A DNA stretch of 5,521 nt from CAZCZY01 sp964503525 (GCA_964503525.1 CAZCZY010000083.1:1-5521); one strand, 5' to 3'. Positions 1-5,411 are shown, numbered from the stretch's first letter. The notes: a model not told the origin generated them from the sequence alone. A program made the numbers and translations.

Positions 1-2
1 TC

Positions 3-3000
3 GAGACGGTACTCACGGTGCTGCACGCCGGAGGAAAATTTGGTGGCGAACAATCCGGCTACAAAGTTGCCGGAGGTTTGCACGGAGTCGGTGTCTCGGT
101 TGTAAACGCACTATCGGTCTATCTCGAGGCGGAAGTAAAGCGGGAGGGTCAGCGCTGGGTGCAGGAATATTCGCGCGGAAAACCAAAGGGCGCCGTTAAG
201 TCAGTCGGCCCCGCCCGCGGTACCGGGACAAAGATTACCTTTCAGCCGGATCCAGAAATTATTGAGACGCTTGACTACAACTGGAAAAAAATCATTGATC
301 ACTTGAGGCAGCAAGCATATCTAAATAAAGGTGTTCGTATCACAGTCACGGACGAGCGCGAGCAAAGTGTGCGCGAGCGACCCGACGCCTCCGGAAAAAA
401 ATTAGAACTCGGTCCCAACGAGCCCTGGCCTACCTCCTACGTATTTTATTTTGAGGGTGGCATCCAGGCATATGTAAAAAATCTCACGCGTAACAACGAA
501 ACGATCCACGACAATATATTTTATGTATCCAAAGAGCAGGAGCAAATGCAGGTGGAGATAGCGCTGGCCTACACGGATGATTTTAATGCGCAGGAATATT
601 CATTTGCTAATACGATACATACGATTGATGGTGGATCGCACTTAGCTGGTTTTCGCAAAGCGCTCACTCGCGTGATCAACAATTATGGTCGCAAGCAAAA
701 GTTGCTCAAAGAAAAAGATGAAAATTTGTCGGGGGATGATGTTAGGGAAGGGTTGACGGCGGTAATCTCCATCAAGCTGCCCAATCCGCAATTTGAAGGT
801 CAGACTAAAGCTAAGCTTGGTAATCCCGAGGCACGAACCGCAGTCGAGGCCGTACTTGGCGACGCCCTCGAGGAATTTTTTGAGAAAAATCCGACAGACG
901 GCAAACGAATAATTTCTAAGGCGTCGTTGGCGGCCCGTGCGCGTGAAGCCGCTAAGGCAGCGCGAGATACGGTGATTCGCAAGGGATTGTTAGAAGGATT
1001 GACGTTACCAGGAAAATTGGCGGACTGTTCGTCCAAGGATCCGGCGGAATCGGAGCTGTACCTCGTTGAGGGAGATTCGGCCGGAGGGTCGGCCAAGCAA
1101 GGACGCGATCGGCGATTCCAAGCAATACTTCCACTCAAGGGAAAAATATTAAACGTTGAGCGTGCGCGCCTCGACAAGATTTTGTCGTTCAACGAAATAA
1201 AAAACTTGATCATAGCAATGGGTGCCGGTATTGGTGAACAATTTGATATCTCCCATATGCGTTACCACCGCGTCATTACCATGAGCGTGGACGCACAAGA
1301 GCATGTGATGATTCGCGACAAAGACGGTGTGCGTCTGACACAGATCGGAAAGTTCATTGATAAGCTATTGCCAACAAAAGGTGACGGGGTTGATCGTAAA
1401 AAGGGAGGTGACTTGGGAGAGGTGCTCTGTTTTGGATTGAAGGATCACGAAGTGCGATTTCGTCCAATAAAGGCAGTAATTCGACATAAAATTAACGAGC
1501 CCTTGTACGAATTAAAAACCGCCTATGGCCGTAACGTAAGAGTAACAGGGAGCCATAGCGTGTTTTCCTTAGATACGGGTAAGGTTGTCTTGAAAAAGGG
1601 TAAGCAAATTCACGTGGGAGATAAAATTGTGGCCCCAAGGCAATTTTCGTTGCCCGCTAGCGCACCCAAGAAAATAGATTTACTCCGAAAACTTCATGCG
1701 GTGCCTAACGCGTCCCAACAGATTTGGCTGAGGGGACCTGCTGTCGAAGATTGGTATCGAAATAAAGTTCGCGAGGGACTTGGCGTACATGAGCTAGCCT
1801 TGCCTCGAGTTTTTGTGCCTCATGTTGTCGGTGCGAATTTAGCCAAACAACGCTTACTATCAGGCATCACCAATAGGGCACTGTGCCAGCGCATAGGCAT
1901 CCGCCAACCTGTCACTTTCTATGCCTGGGAAAAAGGAACGTCGCGCCCGTCAGTTGCCAAGTTCGAGCCATATTTACGAGCGATAGGTGCGGATGTTACA
2001 ACCGTACTAGAAAAATGTGAAATAGGTCCAAGCCTGTTGGAGAACTTATGGGAAAACCATTATCGCGGCTCCGGTCATAACCGTGTTAAGTCCTGGGCGC
2101 GCCTTTCTGATCTATCGCCAAAAGATCTCGATTGGTTCGATAGTCGGGAAGATTTTGAAATGACCCCGGAGCACTATGCTGGTAAGGGCATCCGACGTTT
2201 TATCAAAGTTACGCCGGAGCTTATGATGTTGCTTGGTTTTTACATGGCAGAAGGATCTTGCTCTGACCGCAATGGCATCCGGCTTGCAATCGGAGCAAAT
2301 AATATGCCTTTAATCCCTGAGCTCACCGGCATATTTGAGAAAGTCTTTGGTTTGACGCCGACCCTCTACAATAAACGTGGGAGAGCAAGCGAGCTTAAGC
2401 TTGTAAACCGAACAGCAACCCTTGCTTGGGAACACGTTTTTGGATTTCATAACGTAACGTCCCTCACTAAACAAATGCCGTCTCTTATTTGGGAAGTGAC
2501 GGATGATTTACGAATTGAATTCTTGCGCGGTTATTTGTTAGGTGATGGCACAGTTTCAAAAAATAGTATGAGTTTTGCTACATCTTCGCGAGAAATAGCC
2601 AGCGGCATCCAATACTTATTTAGCGCTTTGGGCGTGATAACAAGTTCCTCATGTATTCAACCAAGCGGTGCAGGGCGTTATGTGCGTGGTCAATGGTGCG
2701 AGACAAAGCATGAACACTGGAATGTCAGTGTTTGTGGCAAAGGAGATTTGCGCAAACTTGAGCGAATCTGGTCGGACCACAAAAATTCAGAGGCCATGCG
2801 TGTAAACCTCGCTGGAAGGCCCAACTTAAAAAACCGACGTTTTGAAAATATCGACGGTGACCTAATGGCACTAAAAGTTACTTCTGTTAAAAAGGTACAA
2901 GCCTCGAATCATTTTGTTTACGATTTCTCCGTTGAAGGCGACGAGAATTTTATTGCCGGTATGGGTGGACTTTGTTGCCACAATACTGATGCAGATGTAG

Positions 3001-3512
3001 ATGGGGCCCATATACGAACACTACTGTTAACATTTTTCTATCGGTACTTCCCGCAAATCATCGACAAGGGCTATTTGTATATTGCTCAGCCCCCACTATA
3101 CAAAATTAGTTTTGGCAAAGAATCCAAATACGCTTATTCGGACGAGGAAAAAGAAAAAACCGTTGCTGAATTTGAAATGCATGCCGAGGCGCGTAAGAGT
3201 GCCAAGGCCAAAGTAAAAGTTAAGGCTGCCGCTGCAGGTGCGGATGCGGGTGAGCCAGTAGCCGAAGGGGAAGCTACTGAAGCCGGCAAACCTAAAATCA
3301 ACATCCAACGCTACAAGGGTCTTGGAGAAATGAATCCACGCCAGCTTTGGGAAACAACCATGGATCCTAAAACCAGAACGCTACTAAAGGTAACAGTTGA
3401 AGATGCCGAAAAAGCTGATGAGCTCTTTGAGACGCTGATGGGTGCCGAGGTCGCGCCACGCAAAAAATTCATCCAGACCCACGCTAAGCGCGTCAAAAAT
3501 CTCGACATTTAG
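3..3512 (+). CDS. gyrB: DNA gyrase subunit B, intein-containing, 5' end cut by window edge
   Basis: GyrB is the ATPase and TOPRIM subunit of the A2B2 gyrase that introduces negative supercoils. The frame is open from the first in-frame codon (position 3). A GTG at 18 lies inside the conserved ETVLTVLHAGGKFGG stretch, so it is not the true start. By comparison with E. coli GyrB about 90 N-terminal residues are missing, including the catalytic Glu and the ATP-binding Asn and Asp. Visible parts in order: ATP-lid motif GLHGVGVSVVNALS (from about 75), transducer domain with the QTK loop (801-809), and TOPRIM motif EGDSAGG (Glu at 1068-1070). The intein follows (1284-2984), then TDADVDGAH with the metal-binding Asp residues (2988, 2994, 3000), QPPLYK, QRYKGLGEM, and a typical NLDI C-terminus ending in TAG. 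The HAGGKF, QRYKGLGEM and NLDI motifs favour GyrB over ParE. Removing the intein leaves about 602 visible extein residues, consistent with a full-length GyrB once the missing N-terminus is added. An Ala/Lys/Glu-rich insertion precedes QRYKG. Confidence 0.97.
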   Translation, partial: ETVLTVLHAGGKFGGEQSGYKVAGGLHGVGVSVVNALSVYLEAEVKREGQRWVQEYSRGKPKGAVKSVGPARGTGTKITFQPDPEIIETLDYNWKKIIDHLRQQAYLNKGVRITVTDEREQSVRERPDASGKKLELGPNEPWPTSYVFYFEGGIQAYVKNLTRNNETIHDNIFYVSKEQEQMQVEIALAYTDDFNAQEYSFANTIHTIDGGSHLAGFRKALTRVINNYGRKQKLLKEKDENLSGDDVREGLTAVISIKLPNPQFEGQTKAKLGNPEARTAVEAVLGDALEEFFEKNPTDGKRIISKASLAARAREAAKAARDTVIRKGLLEGLTLPGKLADCSSKDPAESELYLVEGDSAGGSAKQGRDRRFQAILPLKGKILNVERARLDKILSFNEIKNLIIAMGAGIGEQFDISHMRYHRVITMSVDAQEHVMIRDKDGVRLTQIGKFIDKLLPTKGDGVDRKKGGDLGEVLCFGLKDHEVRFRPIKAVIRHKINEPLYELKTAYGRNVRVTGSHSVFSLDTGKVVLKKGKQIHVGDKIVAPRQFSLPASAPKKIDLLRKLHAVPNASQQIWLRGPAVEDWYRNKVREGLGVHELALPRVFVPHVVGANLAKQRLLSGITNRALCQRIGIRQPVTFYAWEKGTSRPSVAKFEPYLRAIGADVTTVLEKCEIGPSLLENLWENHYRGSGHNRVKSWARLSDLSPKDLDWFDSREDFEMTPEHYAGKGIRRFIKVTPELMMLLGFYMAEGSCSDRNGIRLAIGANNMPLIPELTGIFEKVFGLTPTLYNKRGRASELKLVNRTATLAWEHVFGFHNVTSLTKQMPSLIWEVTDDLRIEFLRGYLLGDGTVSKNSMSFATSSREIASGIQYLFSALGVITSSSCIQPSGAGRYVRGQWCETKHEHWNVSVCGKGDLRKLERIWSDHKNSEAMRVNLAGRPNLKNRRFENIDGDLMALKVTSVKKVQASNHFVYDFSVEGDENFIAGMGGLCCHNTDADVDGAHIRTLLLTFFYRYFPQIIDKGYLYIAQPPLYKISFGKESKYAYSDEEKEKTVAEFEMHAEARKSAKAKVKVKAAAAGADAGEPVAEGEATEAGKPKINIQRYKGLGEMNPRQLWETTMDPKTRTLLKVTVEDAEKADELFETLMGAEVAPRKKFIQTHAKRVKNLDI
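1833..2003 (+). other. XRE/Cro-like helix-turn-helix module inside the intein
   Basis: Intein residues 184-240 read like a Cro/C1-type (HTH_3) DNA-binding fold. A first helix (NLAKQRLL) is followed by GITNRALCQRIGI for helices 2 and 3. The family-typical YAWEKGTSRPSVAKFEPYL comes next, then the closing helix with RAIGAD. The WEKG.SRPS string after the recognition helix is the strongest hallmark. The module sits between the N-terminal splicing block (ending about residue 120) and the first LAGLIDADG helix (about 313). It therefore belongs to the mobile element rather than to gyrase. The likely role, by analogy with DNA-binding modules attached to other homing endonucleases, is to add sequence contacts for target recognition. 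Binding to its own promoter or another site cannot be excluded. The assignment is by pattern only. Confidence 0.75.
2205..2783 (+). other. LAGLIDADG (DOD-type) homing endonuclease domain of the intein
   Basis: This domain cleaves intein-free gyrB alleles so that repair copies the intein into them. Two LAGLIDADG helices are seen: LMMLLGFYMAEGS at intein residues 313-325, with acidic residue E323, and FLRGYLLGDGT at 413-423, with D421. These supply the two metal-binding active-site acids. Between them lie a first alpha/beta DNA-binding half (NGIRLAIGANN, then FEKVFGLTPTLYNKRGR) and the conserved KQMP. After the second helix comes a parallel half (SMSFATSSREIASGIQYLF, then SALGVITSSS). No frameshift or stop interrupts it and both acids are kept, so the endonuclease may still be active. 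The outer boundaries are approximate. Confidence 0.88.
3183..3290 (+). other. Low-complexity Ala/Lys/Glu-rich insertion in GyrB
   Basis: Between the YAYSDEEKEK segment and the conserved QRYKGLGEM of the TOPRIM/C-terminal region, this stretch encodes a charged and alanine-rich run: KSAKAKVKVKAAAAGADAG, then acidic EPVAEGEATEAG. Lys-rich sequence comes first and Glu-rich sequence second. Short GyrB proteins such as that of Bacillus subtilis have only about 20 residues between the corresponding conserved blocks, so this linker is some tens of residues longer. It is probably a flexible surface loop. It contains no recognisable domain and is not the large insertion domain of proteobacterial GyrB. 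Confidence 0.7.
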
Positions 3513-3560
3513 TTTGTAGTCAGGCGGAGGAATAACTCGCTAGACTTCTGCGGCAAACCA

Positions 3561-3595
3561 GTGCACAATCGTGCACCCGCTTCTTTCGTTCTTTT
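3561..3595 (+). terminator. Possible weak terminator or hairpin after gyrB
   Basis: GTGCAC-AATC-GTGCAC (3561-3576) forms a perfect 6-bp stem with a 4-base loop. A pyrimidine/T-rich stretch (3581-3595) follows. The stem is short and the T-run is interrupted and four bases away, so it could be a weak or leaky terminator of gyrB or only a chance palindrome. The rest of the 135-base gap between gyrB and the next gene shows no convincing promoter. Confidence 0.3.
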
Positions 3596-3635
3596 AAATC
3601 TGCGTGTCGCATGTACAGCACAATCCACCACTACC

Positions 3636-3642
3636 GGAGGAG
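3636..3642 (+). promoter_or_regulatory. Shine-Dalgarno sequence deciding the HAD gene start
   Basis: GGAGGAG lies five bases before the ATG at 3648. The match to the anti-Shine-Dalgarno is strong and the spacing is normal. It fixes the start at 3648 rather than at the in-frame GTG at 3561, whose extra 29 codons encode unconserved-looking sequence and include the hairpin at 3561-3576. Confidence 0.85.
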
Positions 3643-3647
3643 CTCCA

Positions 3648-4226
3648 ATGAAACGGCAACTAAAAATCGGGCTCGACTTTGACGGTGTGCTCACAGACAA
3701 CGGAGCGCAAAAGGCGCTTGCGGCAAAACAACTGTACGGCTTTGACATTCCAGCGAACAAGTTCAAGAAAGAAATCTTGTTCGCGGAAAACCGTCTGACG
3801 TCTGAGCAATATCGTGCGCTGCAAAAAGAGATCTACGATAAGGCGGGTTGGCTCGAAAGGACACCGCCACCGGACAACATGTTGTACTACCTGGACCAAA
3901 TGCTCGCAGCCGGGCATCGACCGACGGTAGTAACCTCCCGAACAGACGCGGCATTAGAACTCGCGCGGCGTTACCTTACCAAACAAGGCATTGTGCTCGA
4001 GTTTATCGGGATGGGCTACGGCAATAGCAAAGCACCAGCACTCGCGGGCTTTGATGTCTTTATCGACGACGATGAGGACAAACTCGCGCCAGTTGTTGGC
4101 ATCGTTCCCAACCTTTTTCTTTTTTCCTGTAGGTACAATCAAAATGCTGTAATGCCCGACGGTGTGGCGCGCATCAACGGCTGGGCACACTTTTACAATC
4201 GCATTGTCGAAATTAGCCAGCAATAA
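3648..4226 (+). CDS. HAD-superfamily phosphatase, 5'-nucleotidase-like
   Basis: This 192-residue soluble protein has the four HAD motifs. Motif I is IGLDFDGVLTDN, with nucleophile D10 and general acid/base D12. Motif II is VVTSR (S97). The motif III lysine is probably K128 in NSKAPAL. Motif IV is FIDDDEDK (D140-D142), which binds Mg2+. A helical cap-like segment (about 20-80) lies between motifs I and II, as in C1-cap enzymes. Size and motif I resemble cytosolic deoxynucleotidases (NT5C/YorS-like), so dephosphorylation of a nucleotide or other small phosphoester is the likely reaction; the substrate cannot be read from the sequence. There is no signal peptide or membrane span, so it is cytoplasmic. 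The start is set by a strong Shine-Dalgarno sequence, and a strong terminator follows the TAA, so the gene closes a transcription unit. It could be co-transcribed with gyrB if the hairpin between them is leaky. Confidence 0.88.
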   Translation: MKRQLKIGLDFDGVLTDNGAQKALAAKQLYGFDIPANKFKKEILFAENRLTSEQYRALQKEIYDKAGWLERTPPPDNMLYYLDQMLAAGHRPTVVTSRTDAALELARRYLTKQGIVLEFIGMGYGNSKAPALAGFDVFIDDDEDKLAPVVGIVPNLFLFSCRYNQNAVMPDGVARINGWAHFYNRIVEISQQ

Positions 4227-4237
4227 CTGGCACGAAC

Positions 4238-4269
4238 ACGACCTACTCCTATGAGCAGGTCGTTTTTTT
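4238..4269 (+). terminator. Rho-independent terminator after the HAD gene
   Basis: ACGACCTACTC (4238-4248), loop CTAT, then GAGCAGGTCGT (4253-4263) form an 11-bp stem with a single A-C mismatch. It runs directly into seven T residues (4263-4269). Position is 11 bases past the HAD stop codon. This is a textbook intrinsic terminator, oriented for + strand transcription. Confidence 0.92.
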
Positions 4270-4295
4270 GTTCGGTCAAAATCTCATGATACAGT
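4268..4295 (+). promoter_or_regulatory. Possible extended -10 promoter for the membrane-protein gene
   Basis: TGA-TACAGT (4287-4295) resembles an extended -10 element (TGn plus a 4/6 match to TATAAT). TTGTTC (4268-4273) is a weak -35 with a 16-base spacer, overlapping the terminator T-run. A start near 4302 would give a leader of about 16 bases. A promoter is expected here because the preceding terminator should stop read-through. Confidence 0.35.
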
Positions 4296-4311
4296 TGGCA
4301 CAACAAAGAAA

Positions 4312-4317
4312 AAGGAG
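4312..4317 (+). promoter_or_regulatory. Shine-Dalgarno-like AAGGAG abutting the ATG
   Basis: AAGGAG ends at the base before the ATG at 4318, leaving no spacer, where 5-9 bases are usual. No other in-frame ATG, GTG or TTG lies between the terminator and 4318. The next in-frame candidate is a GTG at codon 16, inside the first hydrophobic segment. The start at 4318 is therefore kept, but initiation may be inefficient or may not use this sequence. Confidence 0.45.
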
Positions 4318-4863
4318 ATGGCCTCAAGCAAATATTTTAAATTTTTAGATACGGCGGTCGATGTGTATTTTGGCATCGCGTTGTTTACTTTGTTTTTGTC
4401 ATTTCCGGGTTGGAACCAAGTTGCGCAAGTCATTCTTTTTTTCCACCTCATGTTGTTTTTTCTTTTTACCTGGTGGGAGTTACGCACGATCGAACAAATT
4501 CCAAAGCATTATTTTGTCGACTTCATCATTTTGGGCTTGAGCATGTTTGCCATTACTCAGGCAATCAACGAACTCGATAATATTCGAGCATATCTCGCTT
4601 GGCTCCTCGCCTTTTTACTAATAGATATTGTCGGACAGGGGATTGATTGGGTGGTGCACCGACCCAATCGCGCCGAACAAAAATTCTTGCGTTTCTTCTT
4701 AATTGACGACGGTGTTCTCGCGGGCTTTTATATCTTGGCACTGCTGCTAGTCGAGGATCTCAGTATTTTGTCGGCGACCGCGATTGTGCTGCCGTTTGTG
4801 ATCTCGATATATTTTTCAATCGTTTTTCGCACCACCGAACTTCGCGCCAAGTATACGGTTTAG
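4318..4863 (+). CDS. Multi-pass membrane protein of unknown function
   Basis: This 181-residue, very hydrophobic protein is not one I recognise. About six membrane segments can be drawn, at residues 13-30, 34-54, 65-83, 91-112, 126-146 and 150-171. Charged turns separate them, for example ELRTIEQIPKH (54-64) and the basic loop HRPNRAEQKFLR (114-125). Loop charge suggests an even number of spans with both ends cytoplasmic. Acidic residues within or beside spans (D68, D103, D110, D130, D131) and the WW pair (52-53) are noticeable, but no catalytic or transporter signature is evident. It has no cleavable signal peptide. A strong terminator precedes it and the predicted secE promoter follows, so it is probably a single-gene unit. 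The ATG is the only reasonable start although the AAGGAG touches it. Coding status is supported by the long uninterrupted hydrophobic frame ending in TAG. Confidence 0.8.
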   Translation: MASSKYFKFLDTAVDVYFGIALFTLFLSFPGWNQVAQVILFFHLMLFFLFTWWELRTIEQIPKHYFVDFIILGLSMFAITQAINELDNIRAYLAWLLAFLLIDIVGQGIDWVVHRPNRAEQKFLRFFLIDDGVLAGFYILALLLVEDLSILSATAIVLPFVISIYFSIVFRTTELRAKYTV

Positions 4864-4898
4864 TTGCCGGGGGCCTTGCAGCACGGTGCAGTTGGCAA
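4864..4898 (+). repeat. Imperfect inverted repeat upstream of secE
   Basis: TTGCC (4864-4868) pairs with GGCAA (4894-4898). Inside it, TGCA (4878-4881) and TGCA (4887-4890) flank GCACGG, so a two-part hairpin is possible directly after the membrane-protein stop codon. No T-run follows, so it is not a standard intrinsic terminator. The right arm overlaps the predicted -35 element of secE. Confidence 0.3.
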
Positions 4899-4920
4899 AC
4901 CGTTCGAACCTTTGTACACT
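4892..4920 (+). promoter_or_regulatory. Predicted sigma-70-type promoter of secE
   Basis: TTGGCA (4892-4897, 5/6 match to TTGACA), a 17-base spacer, and TACACT (4915-4920, 4/6 match to TATAAT) give a good housekeeping promoter. Only eight bases separate the -10 from the ATG at 4929. Transcription should therefore begin within about two bases of the start codon, giving a leaderless or near-leaderless mRNA. No Shine-Dalgarno sequence is present, in agreement. Confidence 0.65.
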
Positions 4921-4928
4921 ACGCCCCT

Positions 4929-5411
4929 ATGACATTGGCGGACCAATTCTCTAATTTAAGGAAAAGCCTCCCGGGCGGTAGCCCGCGCTCAGAAAAAACC
5001 ACTCCAGACGGAACAGGTGTGCCGGGAAAACCACGCGAAAAACGCAGTAAAATTTCTGTTTGGCAGTACCTCAAAGAAATCTTTGAAGAATTGAAAAAAG
5101 TTAGTTGGCCCAAGCGCAAGGCCGTCTATCGTGGCACGGTTCAAGTGATTGTATTTTCTGCCGTTCTGGCCGCGATTTTGGGCGGGTTTGATCTAGCTTT
5201 TCAAGAAGGTCTTGACAGAATTCTCAAGAAAACAGCGCCAGCGGTAGAAGCAACGCCAATAGATGCTACTGGCATTCCATTGGACGCAACCGGCGGCGCC
5301 GGCAGCGAAGTTCCGTTAGAGCTGCCAGAGGGAGTCCCCCCACCACCGGGCTTTGAGGGTTCGGTCCAAACAATACCAAGCGAAACCACCCCACCAACAG
5401 AGACTCCTTAA
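4929..5411 (+). CDS. secE: Preprotein translocase subunit SecE with long terminal extensions
   Basis: SecE is the essential clamp subunit that holds SecY in the SecYEG protein-conducting channel of the inner membrane. The core is at residues 45-100: an amphipathic helix (WQYLKEIFEELKK), the conserved VSWPKRKAVYRGT with W60-P61, then one membrane span (about 69-91) and FQEGLDRIL. This is the single-span bacterial form, normally about 60-70 residues, whereas this protein has 160. About 40 N-terminal residues are polar and Pro/Gly/Lys-rich. About 60 C-terminal residues are Pro/Thr/Gly/Glu-rich and contain two copies of P-[I/L]-D-A-T-G (110-122) and PPPP (137-140). With the usual N-in topology this tail lies outside the membrane. 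The start at 4929 is favoured by the promoter position; an internal GTG (5019) is a weaker alternative. The gene ends with tandem in-frame TAA TAG, and a probable nusG follows, as is common in bacteria. Confidence 0.93.
   Translation: MTLADQFSNLRKSLPGGSPRSEKTTPDGTGVPGKPREKRSKISVWQYLKEIFEELKKVSWPKRKAVYRGTVQVIVFSAVLAAILGGFDLAFQEGLDRILKKTAPAVEATPIDATGIPLDATGGAGSEVPLELPEGVPPPPGFEGSVQTIPSETTPPTETP

Larger units (their letters stand above)
1284..2984 (+). mobile_element. GyrB intein with LAGLIDADG homing endonuclease (567 aa)
   Basis: This in-frame protein intron is predicted to excise itself and ligate the GyrB exteins. The boundaries come from the extein: the usual sequence RYHxVIxMTDADVDGAH is split as VITM / TDADVDGAH. 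Residue 1 is Ser (SVDAQEHVMIRDKDGV, block A). Block B is GRNVRVTGSHSVF with the TxxH pair T88 and H91. Blocks C and E are LLGFYMAEGS (E323) and LRGYLLGDGT (D421) with KQMP (396-399, block D) between them. Block F is VYDFSVEGDENFIAG (545-559). Block G is LCCHN, ending in H566-N567, followed by Thr+1. All residues expected for class 1 splicing are present, with Ser rather than Cys as the first nucleophile. At 567 residues it is longer than many LAGLIDADG inteins. The excess lies around residues 120-300, which include a XRE-type helix-turn-helix. Activity is inferred, but gyrB is essential and the frame is intact, so splicing is very likely. Confidence 0.95.

Noticed and set aside
18..20. GTG at 18 as the start of gyrB
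   Set aside because: Conserved GyrB sequence (ETVLTV) is encoded upstream of it, and the ATPase N-terminus would be missing. It is an internal Val codon.
800..1213. 137-codon open frame on the minus strand inside gyrB
   Set aside because: It is antisense to highly conserved GyrB sequence, has no recognisable domain, and its composition is explained by the opposite strand.
1284..2984. Group I or II intron instead of an intein
   Set aside because: The frame is continuous through the insert, and protein splicing blocks A, B, F and G are present at its ends.
2973..2987. Cys564-Cys565 before the terminal His-Asn as a redox switch for splicing
   Set aside because: The intein begins with Ser, so the usual disulfide partner Cys1 is absent and no other partner is evident.
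3521..3529. GGCGGAGG after gyrB as a ribosome binding site for a small gene
   Set aside because: No ATG, GTG or TTG at suitable spacing opens a frame of meaningful length.
3561..3647. In-frame N-terminal extension of the HAD protein from GTG 3561
   Set aside because: The extra 29 residues precede a clean HAD N-terminus, no Shine-Dalgarno sequence serves the GTG, and GGAGGAG is correctly placed before ATG 3648.
3660..4223. Minus-strand open frames of 63-89 codons within the HAD gene
   Set aside because: They overlap one another and a well supported + strand gene. They have low-complexity or motif-free products.
4292..4300. Shared CAGTTGGCA upstream of the membrane-protein gene and of secE as a common operator
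   Set aside because: It is a nine-base match at different distances from the two starts. In the first case no -10 follows at the right distance, so chance is the simpler reading.
4889..4910. GTTCGAACC near 4902 as the T-loop of a tRNA
   Set aside because: No matching acceptor, D-arm or anticodon stem can be folded around it. The stretch is explained as the spacer of the secE promoter.
3..5411. Alternative genetic code, because the four complete stop codons are TAG or TAA and never TGA
   Set aside because: Four stops are too few, and no in-frame TGA occurs inside the genes, so nothing shows reassignment.
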